This document shows positions 54,957-64,000 of a stretch of DNA of 64,000 bases, piece by piece. The DNA is taken from the NCBI RefSeq assembly GCF_003318165.1, contig NZ_QOCB01000040.1:29721-93720 (forward strand), written 5' to 3'. Source of the stretch: Psychromonas sp. B3M02 (lineage in GTDB: Bacteria; Pseudomonadota; Gammaproteobacteria; Enterobacterales; Psychromonadaceae). The notes beneath the pieces were generated by a model that had not been told where the DNA came from, ran no database searches, and saw nothing but the letters and a program-made list of their open reading frames with translations. The translations under genes were made by a program, and so were the position numbers. Every line of letters begins with the position of its first letter. Position 1 is the first letter of the stretch.

Positions 54957-56894
54957 ATGAATACCTTTCGATTAACTACAGGACAAGCATTAGTCAAATT
55001 CTTAAATCAACAATATGTTGAAGTAGATGGGCGAGAGGAAAAGTTTGTACACGGCGTATTTACTATTTTTGGTCATGGAAATGTACTAGGATTGGGGCAG
55101 GCTTTAGAACAAGATCCTGGCCAATTAATTGTGCATCAAGGTTGTAATGAGCAAGGTATGGCACAAATTGCAGTGGGGTTTGCGAAACAACAAAAAAGAA
55201 AGAAAATCTATGCTGTTAGTGCTTCCGTTGGTCCGGGGTGTGCGAATATGATAACTGCTGCTGCGACTGCAACGGCAAATAGAATCCCTGTTTTGTTATT
55301 GCCAAGTGATGTTTATGCTTCACGCCAGCCTGATCCGGTTATTCAACAAATAGAACAATTTCATGATTATTCTATTTCAACCAATGACGCTTTTCGTCCT
55401 GTCTCTAAATATTTTGACCGTGTGATGCGACCCGAGCAGTTGATGGTTGCTATGATTAATGCCATGCGTGTATTAACAGATCCGGCAGAAACAGGTGCCG
55501 TTACAGTTTCATTACCACAAGATGTACAAGGTGAAGCTTACGATTTTCCTGAGCACTTTTTCCAAAAACGTGTACATCGTATTGAGCGTCGCCCGGCTTC
55601 AGAAGCGATGATCGCCGATGCAGTTACTGCAATTAAAGGTAAGAAAAAACCTTTATTAATTTGTGGTGGTGGGGTGCGTTATTCTGAGGCTCACGATGCA
55701 TTTAAAGCATTTGCTGAAAAATTTAATATTCCATTTGGTGAAACACAAGCAGGTAAAAGTGCTGTGCCTTTTGACCATGAGTTAAATTGTGGCGGGATTG
55801 GTGCAACAGGTACTTTTTCTGCGAATATTTTGGCTAAAGAAGCTGATGTTATCATTGGTGTTGGAACCCGTATGACTGACTTTACAACGGCTTCAAAATC
55901 ACAATATCAACATGAAAATGTGACGTTTGTAAATATTAATGTCGCTAGTTTTGATGCTTATAAGTTAGATGGTATCCGAGTCATTGCTGATGCTAAAGTT
56001 GCTTTAACAGCGTTGTCTGACGCATTGGAAATGGAAGGTTATCGATCTGCTTATACAACTGAAATTAGTAGTGCCCGTGAACAATGGGCGAGGGAGTTAG
56101 TTCGCCTTGATAATGTTAAATATAATGATGAATCATTCTCCCCTGAGGTTGATGGACACTTGAGTAATACTGTTCTCGATGAGTACGCCGAAGTATTACA
56201 ATCTACATTATTACAAACTCGTGTATTAGGCATACTCAATAAGCAGTTAAGTGATGATGCTATTGTGGTTGGTGCAGCAGGCTCGCTGCCTGCGGATTTA
56301 CAACGTGTATGGCGACCTAAACAAAAAGATACGTATCATATGGAATTTGGTTATTCTTGTATGGGCTATGAGGTGGCTGCCGCAATCGGTACTAAGATCG
56401 CATGCCCTGAACAACCTGTTTATGCCTTATTAGGCGATGGGTCATATATGATGCTGCACTCAGAATTGCAAACTGCTATCCAAGAAGGCATTAAAATTAA
56501 TATTATTCTATTAGATAATATGAGTTTTGGTTGTATTAATAATTTACAAATGGAAAATGGTATGGGTAGTTTTGGGACTGAAAATCGTTTTAGAGATCCC
56601 AAAACAGGCAAGTTGACAGGGCGCTCTGTCCCTGTTGATTTCGCTAAAAATGCAGAAAGTTATGGCTGTGTGACTTATACCGTTCGTAATGAGCAAGAGT
56701 TAATTGCCGCGCTTGATGATGCCAACAAACAAACGGTATCAACGTTAATTGATGTTAAAGTGTTACCTAAAACGATGACCCATGGTTATGAGTCTTGGTG
56801 GCGTTGTGGTATTGCGGCAGTAGCTACCAACCCTAATATCGAAGCATCTGCCGTGAACATGCATACTATGGCGAGCAGTGTACGTCAGTATTAA
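54957..56894 (+). CDS. iolD: 3D-(3,5/4)-trihydroxycyclohexane-1,2-dione acylhydrolase (IolD)
   Basis: 645 residues, thiamine-diphosphate enzyme. N-terminal PYR domain with the activating-type glutamate in [11 protein letters not shown] (near 65), a central domain (~205-340), and a C-terminal PP domain with the ThDP/Mg motif [10 protein letters not shown]...[15 protein letters not shown] (near 492-530). It opens the inositol-derived ring to 5-deoxy-glucuronate. GGAG lies 8 bases before the ATG. It is its own unit, split from the iolE operon by the rpiR gene. Confidence 0.94.
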   Translation: MNTFRLTTGQALVKFLNQQYVEVDGREEKFVHGVFTIFGHGNVLGLGQALEQDPGQLIVHQGCNEQGMAQIAVGFAKQQKRKKIYAVSASVGPGCANMITAAATATANRIPVLLLPSDVYASRQPDPVIQQIEQFHDYSISTNDAFRPVSKYFDRVMRPEQLMVAMINAMRVLTDPAETGAVTVSLPQDVQGEAYDFPEHFFQKRVHRIERRPASEAMIADAVTAIKGKKKPLLICGGGVRYSEAHDAFKAFAEKFNIPFGETQAGKSAVPFDHELNCGGIGATGTFSANILAKEADVIIGVGTRMTDFTTASKSQYQHENVTFVNINVASFDAYKLDGIRVIADAKVALTALSDALEMEGYRSAYTTEISSAREQWARELVRLDNVKYNDESFSPEVDGHLSNTVLDEYAEVLQSTLLQTRVLGILNKQLSDDAIVVGAAGSLPADLQRVWRPKQKDTYHMEFGYSCMGYEVAAAIGTKIACPEQPVYALLGDGSYMMLHSELQTAIQEGIKINIILLDNMSFGCINNLQMENGMGSFGTENRFRDPKTGKLTGRSVPVDFAKNAESYGCVTYTVRNEQELIAALDDANKQTVSTLIDVKVLPKTMTHGYESWWRCGIAAVATNPNIEASAVNMHTMASSVRQY

Positions 56895-56937
56895 TGGTAC
56901 ATCGCTGGACCAATGATGCTTAACAATGTTAAAGAAT

Positions 56938-56963
56938 AAGGCTCATTTACTATGAGTCTTTTT
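56938..56963 (+). terminator. rho-independent terminator after iolD
   Basis: AAGGCTCAT pairs with ATGAGTCTT (one G-U) over loop TTACT, followed by TTT; 44 bases after the iolD stop. Confidence 0.7.
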
Positions 56964-57258
56964 ACATTTAACATGATCTGATTTATTTAACCCTCCAGTT
57001 TTCCACAACCTTTTTACTTATCTTGCCTACGATTAAGTATTCATGGAAGAATATGTCTTATTTGATTGTTAATGGCAATGTTTGGCTCATGTTATTTTTG
57101 AACTTGCCGATAGAGATGTACTACCTTTAAAAAACAGTCTGATTAAGAAATATTTTAGTATGTGAATTAATCAACTGTTAGGTCAATTTAAAATCATAAA
57201 ACAAGTGAATTTAGATTAACTCTGCTATGGTTAAGTATTTAAGTACTAAGGAAATATA
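56964..57258. other. promoter region of the CheY-CheC-DGC operon
   Basis: About 295 AT-rich bases with no gene or clear palindrome. It separates the inositol region from the signalling operon. Confidence 0.5.
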
Positions 57259-57624
57259 ATGACAGTTTCCGTTTTAATTTGCGACGATTCTAACATTGCT
57301 AGAAAACAGTTAAAAAAAGCGCTTCCTGAACAATGGAAAGAAAGTGCCCTATTAGTCAATAATGGAGAAGAAGCACTTGAAGCATTGCAAATGGGTAATT
57401 TTGACCTACTTTTTTTAGATTTAACAATGCCAGTTATGGATGGTTTTCAAGTATTAGCTGCAATTAAAGAGCAAGGGATACAAGTAAAAACGATTGTGGT
57501 CTCCGCTGACTTACAAATTGAAGCTAGAAACAAGGTCGCCGCTGATGGTGCGATTGATTTTATTAGAAAACCCGTATCTGCAAGTGCATTGTTAGACGTA
57601 TTAAATACACATGGATTATTATGA
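57259..57624 (+). CDS. single-domain response regulator (CheY-like)
   Basis: 121 residues, receiver domain only. The acidic pair Asp9-Asp10, phospho-acceptor Asp54 (LFLDLTMP), Ser82 and Lys104 (RKP) are all in place, so it should be phosphorylatable. No output domain, so it acts through protein contacts. Overlaps the CheC-like gene by 4 bases. AAGGAA precedes the ATG. No sensor kinase gene is adjacent. Confidence 0.9.
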   Translation: MTVSVLICDDSNIARKQLKKALPEQWKESALLVNNGEEALEALQMGNFDLLFLDLTMPVMDGFQVLAAIKEQGIQVKTIVVSADLQIEARNKVAADGAIDFIRKPVSASALLDVLNTHGLL

Positions 57625-58250
57625 GTGAGAGCCTAGACTTCAACGAAGATCAACGCGACTATTTACAAGAGATTTGTAATATTGGAATGGGGCAAGCTGG
57701 TGAGTCACTGTCAATGCTATTTGAACAGTATGTTACCTTGTCCGTACCGGCGATTGAAATTATTAATGCACATGAGTTAACGCCTGTGCTGCGTCGTTTA
57801 ATTCCTGCGGAAACGATCTCTGTTGTTAGCCAAGGCTTTTATACTCATATTACTAACCCTAAATTTTGTGGTGAGTCACTCACTGTTTTTAGTGACACTA
57901 GTTTTGATAACCTTGCTCAGCTTCTTGAGTTTGATGAAGAGATGACGCCCGAGTTTGAACAAGAGATCTTATTGGAAATATCCAATATTATTAATGGGGC
58001 TTGCTTGAGTGGGATTGCAGAACAGCTTTCTGAACGCTTCTTTAACACACCACCTTCTATTATTGGTCAATCTATTGCGGTAGATAACTTATTGGGTAAT
58101 CACAAGATCAAGTGGGCTCATGCATTATCGATAAAAATCGAATACAAGGTTGAGAAGTATTCATTTCAGTGTGACCTATTGCTATTGCTTCCTGATAATT
58201 CCATTAAATATCTGCAAAGCATTTTAAACAAATTATTAGATGAGTTTTAA
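57621..58250 (+). CDS. CheC/CheX-family phosphatase-like protein
   Basis: 209 residues. Two CheC-type E-x2-N motifs are visible: EICNIGMGQAGESL near residue 16 and EISNIINGACLSG near residue 117, the residues used to dephosphorylate CheY-P. It probably acts on the response regulator encoded immediately upstream, with which it overlaps by 4 bases. CheC in proteobacteria is less common than CheZ, so a pathway distinct from flagellar chemotaxis is likely. Confidence 0.85.
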   Translation: MSESLDFNEDQRDYLQEICNIGMGQAGESLSMLFEQYVTLSVPAIEIINAHELTPVLRRLIPAETISVVSQGFYTHITNPKFCGESLTVFSDTSFDNLAQLLEFDEEMTPEFEQEILLEISNIINGACLSGIAEQLSERFFNTPPSIIGQSIAVDNLLGNHKIKWAHALSIKIEYKVEKYSFQCDLLLLLPDNSIKYLQSILNKLLDEF

Positions 58251-58255
58251 AGATC

Positions 58256-59197
58256 ATGACAACCCAGTTTGCCTATACTCATAATATTATTGATTGCCTT
58301 GATACTGGTGTCTTTGTGGTGGATAAGCACTTTACAGTGCAGTTATGGAACAAATTCATGGAAGTTCATAGTAATTTCACTGAAAGTAAAATTATTGGTA
58401 AAAACTTTTTTGAATGTTTCTCTGAGTTACCTAAAAAATGGTTTGAGAGGAAAATACATAGCGTCTTTATGCTTAATCATGAATCGTATACGTCATGGGA
58501 GCAGCGCCCTTATTTATTGCAGTTTTCACATGGCAGGTCTGTGACGGGGCAATTAGATTTTATGTACCAAAACTGCAATTTTGCACCTATTTGTGATCAG
58601 AATAATGAAGTTCAGTATGTGTGCGTTACTATTAAGGATATGACGGATATTGCTATTTCTACAATGCAATTGAAGGAAGCATGTGCTGAATTAGAGCGGG
58701 TGAGTAGTATTGATGGACTAACTCATCTTTATAACCGTTCACACTGGGAAAAAGCATTTACCAATGAAGTAGAGAGAATTGAACGATATGGTGGTGAAGT
58801 CTCTTTAATTATTTTTGATATGGACTACTTTAAAAAAATTAATGATCAAAATGGGCATTTGTTTGGAGACCAAGTTTTAAGAGAGGTGGCTCAACGTTGT
58901 AAAGAGGTACTGCGTTCTGCTGATGTAATAGGGCGCTATGGTGGAGAAGAGTTTGTGATTTTTTTACCGGAAACGAATGTCCAAGAAGCGGCTTTAGTAG
59001 CTGAAAAGTTAAGAAAAAAAATAGCTGAATTCCCTGTTTCTTATGAAGGCGTGACATTACCTGTTTCAATTAGTGCTGGTTTTACTGCAAGTAATACAGA
59101 CAACCATGATTTTGAGAAGTTATTACATCAAGCTGATATTGCTTTATATCAAGCAAAGCAAGCAGGTAGAAATCAATGTATTGGTTATACTGATTAA
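58256..59197 (+). CDS. PAS-domain diguanylate cyclase
   Basis: 313 residues. A PAS domain (~8-130; DTGVFVVDKHFTVQLWNKF) is followed by a short helix and a GGDEF domain (~145-313) with an active-type GGEEF (RYGGEEFVIF) and an inhibitory RxxD site (RSAD) five residues before it. It is expected to make c-di-GMP in the cytoplasm and be product-inhibited. Third gene of the CheY-CheC-DGC operon, 5 bases after cheC. Confidence 0.92.
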   Translation: MTTQFAYTHNIIDCLDTGVFVVDKHFTVQLWNKFMEVHSNFTESKIIGKNFFECFSELPKKWFERKIHSVFMLNHESYTSWEQRPYLLQFSHGRSVTGQLDFMYQNCNFAPICDQNNEVQYVCVTIKDMTDIAISTMQLKEACAELERVSSIDGLTHLYNRSHWEKAFTNEVERIERYGGEVSLIIFDMDYFKKINDQNGHLFGDQVLREVAQRCKEVLRSADVIGRYGGEEFVIFLPETNVQEAALVAEKLRKKIAEFPVSYEGVTLPVSISAGFTASNTDNHDFEKLLHQADIALYQAKQAGRNQCIGYTD

Positions 59198-59276
59198 CTA
59201 ATCTACTTTTCTTGTTGGGATGCCTTATCTCTTGGCTGTAAATATCGACAAGGAAATAAAGCCTACTTGATAGCCT

Positions 59277-60593
59277 TTAAATTTTGTGAGTACTAATCAC
59301 ATAGTCTAGACCTTGGGTTTTAGCTTCATACATGGCTTTATCTGCAAAAGATAATAAGCCTTCTGCATTGCAATCTATCTCTTTAGTCAGAAATGCAATC
59401 CCAATACTGACACCTAATGATAAACAATGCCCATTATAATAAATGGGTTTTTCCACGGCATATTTTATCTTTTCAGCCACTCTAACTAAAGAGTCTTGGC
59501 TAGCATAATCTTCAATAATAAATGTAAATTCATCTCCCCCAATTCGATAAGCACTATCGCGCTGACGGAGTGAATTAAGAATGCGTTCACCAATGGTTTT
59601 TAATGCGTGATCACCTGCGGCATGACCAAAGTTATCATTGATGTATTTAAAGCGATCTAAATCGGCCATTAAAATAGAAAAATGGTGCCCACTTTGTTTG
59701 GCTTGTGCGAAGCGTTTGCTGAGTAGCTCCTCTAATTTAAGGCGATTATAAAACCCAGTTAATTGATCTGTTCTAGCCAGTGTATATAAGCGTTTATTCA
59801 CTTTATTTAGCGATCGGGTTCTAGACTCAACACGGTCTTCTAATTCATTGGTTAAATTTTGTAACTTTAAGTGAGACTCTGCTAATGATTTTCGACTATT
59901 AGATAAACGGTTCATCATGGCATTAAAGGTGATTGCCACTGTGCTCAGCTCATCTTTTCTTTTTAATAAATCCCATTGCGTACCTTGTTGAGAGTCTAGC
60001 TCTATATTTCTAATATGGTTGATTAATGAGCTAATAGGCTTTCCTAAATTATTACGTAAAAAATGGATCATTAAGATAACAGCAATGGAAATAATGATAG
60101 TGGCATAGGTGAGCATTTTTAGTAAAAAGTGAGTCAGTTTCGATTCAAGCAGAGGCTCATCTATTTCAGCAATGATGTAATGCTGATTATGAACTAAAGG
60201 AGGTAATGGTTTTTTGATTAGATACTGGTCATCTTGATCCATGATGTTATCTGTTAATGATGACTTAAGTGGTTGACTCACAGGAGGAGTTGATTCATAG
60301 ATAACCTGACCGCTGGCATCAACTAAAGCAACATAGGTAATACCTTCAGTTTGCTCGACTAACTTTTGGCATAATATATCGTAACCAAAAAATTCATTAG
60401 GTAATAAACCTAGCGCTAATAAGCGTTCAGTTTTATACAGTAACTCTTGTACTGCAACATCGCCACGTTGTGAAAATAGTGTTTTATTGGTGTTATACAC
60501 TTCCAGCGTAAAAATAAATAAAATCACTGATGCAGTTAGCGTGAGGCTCACTGTAAATAGTAATGTGATTTTATTGCTGATTGATGTGGACAT
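59277..60593 (-). CDS. membrane diguanylate cyclase with periplasmic sensor and HAMP
   Basis: 438 residues. Membrane helix (~10-30), a periplasmic sensor (~31-150), membrane helix 2 (~155-178), HAMP (~180-235), coiled coil, then GGDEF (~265-438) with RIGGDEFTF and an RxxD site (RQRD) five residues before. Its start overlaps the stop of the upstream periplasmic binding-protein gene (TAATG), so the two products are probably made in step and interact. Confidence 0.92.
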   Translation of the reverse strand: MSTSISNKITLLFTVSLTLTASVILFIFTLEVYNTNKTLFSQRGDVAVQELLYKTERLLALGLLPNEFFGYDILCQKLVEQTEGITYVALVDASGQVIYESTPPVSQPLKSSLTDNIMDQDDQYLIKKPLPPLVHNQHYIIAEIDEPLLESKLTHFLLKMLTYATIIISIAVILMIHFLRNNLGKPISSLINHIRNIELDSQQGTQWDLLKRKDELSTVAITFNAMMNRLSNSRKSLAESHLKLQNLTNELEDRVESRTRSLNKVNKRLYTLARTDQLTGFYNRLKLEELLSKRFAQAKQSGHHFSILMADLDRFKYINDNFGHAAGDHALKTIGERILNSLRQRDSAYRIGGDEFTFIIEDYASQDSLVRVAEKIKYAVEKPIYYNGHCLSLGVSIGIAFLTKEIDCNAEGLLSFADKAMYEAKTQGLDYVISTHKI

Positions 60594-61609
60594 TACTTAT
60601 TCCACTGGTACTGTTTTTTGGTCTTAGTATTAAGTAATAGTTCCACATCTATAGGTATTCCCAACGCTTTTGCACGTGCTAGGCTGACCATTGGTTCGCC
60701 TTTTTCACTTGAGCTAATAGGAATATCGATCGGAGATACCCCATCAACTAATATCTTTCTAGCCATTTCTCCCGCAATATATCCTTGTTGATAAGCTGAT
60801 ATAGCAACTGCCACTAATGTGCCTAAATCCACTCGTGACTCCCAAAATGCAAAATCAGGGAGTTGGCTATTTTCTGCTGTCCATTTTAAAATATCTGTAA
60901 AATCAATATCCTTATTGTCTTGGTCTTTCATATTAAATACACCTAATAATGCAATAGCATCGACCTCAGTTTGTAACGAACTGATGACTTTTTTGTATTC
61001 GCTGAAAGTGTTAATAAGGTGCCATTGTGTGACTTCAATATCTGGATTTTTTTCAAGTTTTTCTTTGATGCGGTTAACAACTCCAGTCCAGGTAGGATCA
61101 GAATCAATAACGACAGCAATGCGTTTTACATCTTTTTTGATAGAACGCAGTAAGTTGACTGTTGGTATAAAGTGTTCATATTCCATAACACCTGTGACAT
61201 TGCTGGCATTAGAAAATTGGTAAAGGGAAGGCTCTTGGTTAACGGCACTAAATACAATAGGTAAATCCGTATTGACATAATCCTGAGCAAAGTATTTTTG
61301 TGCATTGTCATCGTTGCTATAAAGCAGGTCTGGGTGCCAATCAGTTATTATACTTTTTGCTATGGCGACTTTTTGTTGAATAAGCTCAAGTTCACTGGCG
61401 CGTTTTGTGTCTAACTCAACTATTTTATATTCTGCATTAGTTACTCCTAATGCATCTTTAAAGCCTTGCAATTGGTCTTTATTCCAATCCCATGACATGT
61501 GATAACTAGGTACATGTAAAATGCGTAATGGTTGATTATTGTCAGCAAATGCGGAAGTCATCAAACCGAAAAGAATTAAATAAAAAGTAAAAGCAAATCG
61601 AAAAAACAT
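60593..61609 (-). CDS. periplasmic substrate-binding protein (ABC_sub_bind family) partner of a diguanylate cyclase
   Basis: 338 residues. A signal peptide (~22 residues, ending TSAFAD) precedes a type 1 periplasmic-binding fold: LRILHVPSYHMSWDWNKDQL, LPIVFSAVNQEPSLYQF, RIAVVIDSDPTW, QQGYIAGEMARKIL. No ABC permease or ATPase is nearby. ATG 61609 is preferred over 61615 because the AAGGG ribosome site lies 8 bases before it but only 2 before the other. Likely role: ligand receptor feeding the coupled membrane cyclase. Confidence 0.85.
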   Translation of the reverse strand: MFFRFAFTFYLILFGLMTSAFADNNQPLRILHVPSYHMSWDWNKDQLQGFKDALGVTNAEYKIVELDTKRASELELIQQKVAIAKSIITDWHPDLLYSNDDNAQKYFAQDYVNTDLPIVFSAVNQEPSLYQFSNASNVTGVMEYEHFIPTVNLLRSIKKDVKRIAVVIDSDPTWTGVVNRIKEKLEKNPDIEVTQWHLINTFSEYKKVISSLQTEVDAIALLGVFNMKDQDNKDIDFTDILKWTAENSQLPDFAFWESRVDLGTLVAVAISAYQQGYIAGEMARKILVDGVSPIDIPISSSEKGEPMVSLARAKALGIPIDVELLLNTKTKKQYQWNK

Positions 61610-61868
61610 ATCCATGTCCCTTATTAAACGATTATCAACGCGAGCAATTTATCTGTTGTATTTCCATATGGGTAATATTAATAAGTATAATTTCGAACAG
61701 TAAAAGGGGAATGGCAAATTTTATTAACATTACACTGAAGTAAATAATACAGATTTATAAATTATTGTTAACTTAAATTATATTTAAATCATCTAACTAA
61801 TTAAAAGTGAGTACTTGATCTTGTTTGTCGATTTAAACTGTCATTTTAGAAATGAAAGAGTCTGCCAA

Positions 61869-62453
61869 CTACCCCCAAGTACTAATAGCCCAGATTAAAA
61901 GGATCAGTAATGTAATTAATATCATTGCTTTAGTTTTGTGTTTTTTAATTAGAGACTCTGCTTGATTACCTGCATAATAAACGATAACCGCTAATCCAAA
62001 GTAACGTATTGACCGAGCAATAGTTGCCGCGATTAAAAATAATATAAGCGAATATTTAGTGGCGCCAGCAGCGAGCATTGCTATTTGAAAGGGTACTGGA
62101 ATGATGCCTAAGGTTATTACAAACCAAAATCCCTGCGCTTGCATTTTTTGTGTCACCATTTCAAACTGTTCTGGACTTGAAAAAGTATTAATCGCCCAGT
62201 CTCCAATCGCATCAAACAAATAATAACCTAATGTGTAACCAAATAGCGCTCCTACCAAACAACCTATTGTCGCCATTAACGCAATCACCCATAACTGCTT
62301 TCTTTTTGCTTGCATCAAAGGCACTAAAATAGCTTCTAATGGAATTGGCACAATTACTGACTCTAAAAATGACGCAATAGTAATGCCACTTAACATATGT
62401 TTTGAGTTAATAAAATTCTGTGTTCTTTGTTTTAAATTCAGCTTGGTAGGCAT
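61869..62453 (-). CDS. VTT/DedA-like (YqaA-type) membrane protein
   Basis: 194 residues with about five hydrophobic segments. The N-terminal ASFLESVIVPIPLEAILVPL and mid-protein PVPFQIAMLAAGATKYSLILFLIAATIARSIRYF match the SNARE-associated/VTT fold of DedA relatives, implicated in envelope lipid handling and membrane potential. It stands alone between genes of different type. Confidence 0.82.
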   Translation of the reverse strand: MPTKLNLKQRTQNFINSKHMLSGITIASFLESVIVPIPLEAILVPLMQAKRKQLWVIALMATIGCLVGALFGYTLGYYLFDAIGDWAINTFSSPEQFEMVTQKMQAQGFWFVITLGIIPVPFQIAMLAAGATKYSLILFLIAATIARSIRYFGLAVIVYYAGNQAESLIKKHKTKAMILITLLILLIWAISTWG

Positions 62454-62617
62454 AAAAGTCTCTTTATTATTTAAATTTTTTGGTCTTGTATACTTAACTA
62501 GGAATCAATTTTCATGCCATTGTTTAACTTGTTGTTAAATAGCAGTAAAAATTGATTTTATAGGGAAAAACTATGTAATTATTACAGAGTAAATGTCAGT
62601 TTTATGCGCTCAGAATA

Positions 62618-63586
62618 TTATTCTGTTGTGTACATAAGCTCACTTAACAGTGGGAAGTGGTCTGAACCAATTGATGGCATTCTCTCTATTTTAGTGAGTG
62701 TGAAGTGCTTACTATGGAAGATATGGTCTAATGGCCAGCGTAAGAATGGGTAATCAGCATGAAAGGTATTGAACATGCCTCTGCCTATCCTTGGGTCTTT
62801 TAATCCACTAATTTTTCTAAATGCTCTAGTAGTCGGAGACCAAGCCACGTCATTTAAATCGCCTGTCACTATGGTTGCTTCTGTTTGAGTAGCTATCTGC
62901 TTTGCTATTAACAGTAGTTCTCTGTCTCTTGGCGTAGAGGTTTCATTTTCTGTGGGGCTTGGGGGAGCTGGGTGTAGAAAATGACATTTTATTTTAACCT
63001 CTTCATTCAGTACTAAATAACAATGAATAGAAGGGATATCTTTTTCAATTAGCTCTAACACTTGGATCTCTTCCAAAGCGTATTTACTGTAAAGGTGCAT
63101 CCCATAGAGGTTATCAAGAGGATGATTCACTCTATATGGGTAATCTTTGTGAATCGATGCTAGTTCTGATTCCCACCAAAGGTCTGTTTCAAGTGTCACT
63201 AACACATCCGGCTGATGCTGATTAACGAGGTCGATTAGCTTTGTTACTTGTCTGTTTGGCATCAAGACATTACTCGTCATTATTTTTATCGTTGGCCTAA
63301 CTTGGTTTTTATTGCTTTTGGGGACTTGTTTTCGACTTAGTGGTGTATAAGGAAAGATCCACATTAATTGGTAGCTAGATAGCAATGCATTGATGATAAA
63401 CAATGTGGTAAACATAATTGGCGAAGTTATGTAGGCACTGGCAATAGTTAGTAAAAGAGTAATTACAGCTATTTGTACTCTAGGAAACTCCCAAACTCTT
63501 GATATCCAGTGATTTGAAGGTGATAAAGGTGCAAAAGTAATGAATAACATGACACAGGTTAGTATCAATACGGATATTTCAAGCAT
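62618..63586 (-). CDS. endonuclease/exonuclease/phosphatase-family protein, membrane anchored
   Basis: 322 residues. Two or three N-terminal membrane segments (~1-85) precede an EEP catalytic domain (~97-320) with TSNVLMPN, LVTLETDLWW (catalytic Glu), TGDLNDVAWSPT and GSDHFPLLSEL (Asp-His). Relatives are Mg-dependent phosphodiesterases acting on nucleic acids, lipids or other phosphoesters. Substrate unknown; membrane attachment suggests an envelope role. Confidence 0.85.
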   Translation of the reverse strand: MLEISVLILTCVMLFITFAPLSPSNHWISRVWEFPRVQIAVITLLLTIASAYITSPIMFTTLFIINALLSSYQLMWIFPYTPLSRKQVPKSNKNQVRPTIKIMTSNVLMPNRQVTKLIDLVNQHQPDVLVTLETDLWWESELASIHKDYPYRVNHPLDNLYGMHLYSKYALEEIQVLELIEKDIPSIHCYLVLNEEVKIKCHFLHPAPPSPTENETSTPRDRELLLIAKQIATQTEATIVTGDLNDVAWSPTTRAFRKISGLKDPRIGRGMFNTFHADYPFLRWPLDHIFHSKHFTLTKIERMPSIGSDHFPLLSELMYTTE

Positions 63587-64000
63587 TTGTCATTCCTAAT
63601 GATGGTGTTAATTGTTTATTTAACCACACTGGCAAAATAGAGTCTTCCGAAGAGCCTTCCCTTTATAGTTAATCATTATAAAAAATACAAGTTATTCATT
63701 TTATTAGCATTTCCAAATCAACATTTTTTATAAAAAAATGCTTTTTATTTATTGGGTGTGAATTGATTACAGGACGGGATTGACTGCTGATTTGTTGTTT
63801 GATGTACTAATTTTAATAGTGATTTATTCAATTCTATTTTATTTCTCTAAGAATAAATTCAATGATCTTAATCAAGTTTAAATCTTATATTTTTCTATTA
63901 ATTGAGCTCATTTTCTCTTTTTAGGCTAATGATCACACCTTATTTTGTAAACAAATATATACTTTAGGGGTAGATTGATCTTGTGTTGTTTGATATATAT
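63587..64000. other. right-end gene-free region
   Basis: Very AT-rich stretch of about 410 bases with no open frame of note. It likely contains the promoter of the EEP-family gene and the leader of a gene beyond the window. Confidence 0.4.

Noticed and set aside
60819..61223. 134-codon plus-strand frame
   Set aside because: Antisense shadow of the periplasmic binding-protein gene.

Overview
The window is AT-rich chromosomal DNA of a marine-type gammaproteobacterium. It carries a six-gene Na+/H+ (Mrp/Mnh) antiporter with a fused A/B subunit, a Zur/COG0523 zinc locus with a gammaproteobacterial Zur box, PqiABC, several c-di-GMP proteins and a chemoreceptor. A Psychromonas-like or related Alteromonadales/Vibrionales host fits, but that is inference. 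I saw no rRNA, tRNA, CRISPR array, insertion sequence or prophage.

Layout. 1-5669: Mrp antiporter operon, whose first gene is cut by the window edge. 5897-15287: amino-acid or imine catabolism block with LysR regulator, RidA, DadA-like oxidase, beta-hydroxyacid dehydrogenase, polar amino-acid ABC transporter, class III aminotransferase and MocR regulator. 15463-17971: Zur-type operon (Zur box, DUF1826, broken zur, broken dihydroorotase, COG0523 GTPase with a His tract). 18081-21636: pqiABC on the minus strand. 22109-23980: chemoreceptor. 24179-33281: LuxR regulator followed by a catabolic island that pairs a guanidine-modifying enzyme with a carbamoyl-amide hydrolase, plus a TIM-barrel protein, Fe(II)/2OG-type oxygenase, ABC transporter, class II aldolase and 2-hydroxyacid dehydrogenase.

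33299-56894 is a large myo-inositol catabolic region: two RpiR regulators, two IolC kinases (one fused to DUF2090), IolA, IolB, IolD, IolE, IolG, an IolG-like dehydrogenase, an IolI-like isomerase, an IolJ-like aldolase and a sugar ABC transporter. Interleaved with these are acetoacetate genes (CoA-transferase AB and thiolase) and a TauE-type permease. A 16-bp palindrome, TGAAAW-N4-WTTTCA, recurs upstream of each main transcription unit here, including the acetoacetate genes. This suggests one RpiR-controlled regulon that joins inositol breakdown to acetyl-CoA/acetoacetate handling.

57259-63586 holds signalling and envelope genes: a CheY-CheC-diguanylate cyclase operon, a periplasmic binding protein translationally coupled to a membrane diguanylate cyclase, a VTT/DedA-like membrane protein and an endonuclease/exonuclease/phosphatase-family protein.

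The observations most worth a second look are the collapsed zur-dihydroorotase locus still behind an intact Zur box, the inositol operator set, and the guanidino/ureido island.
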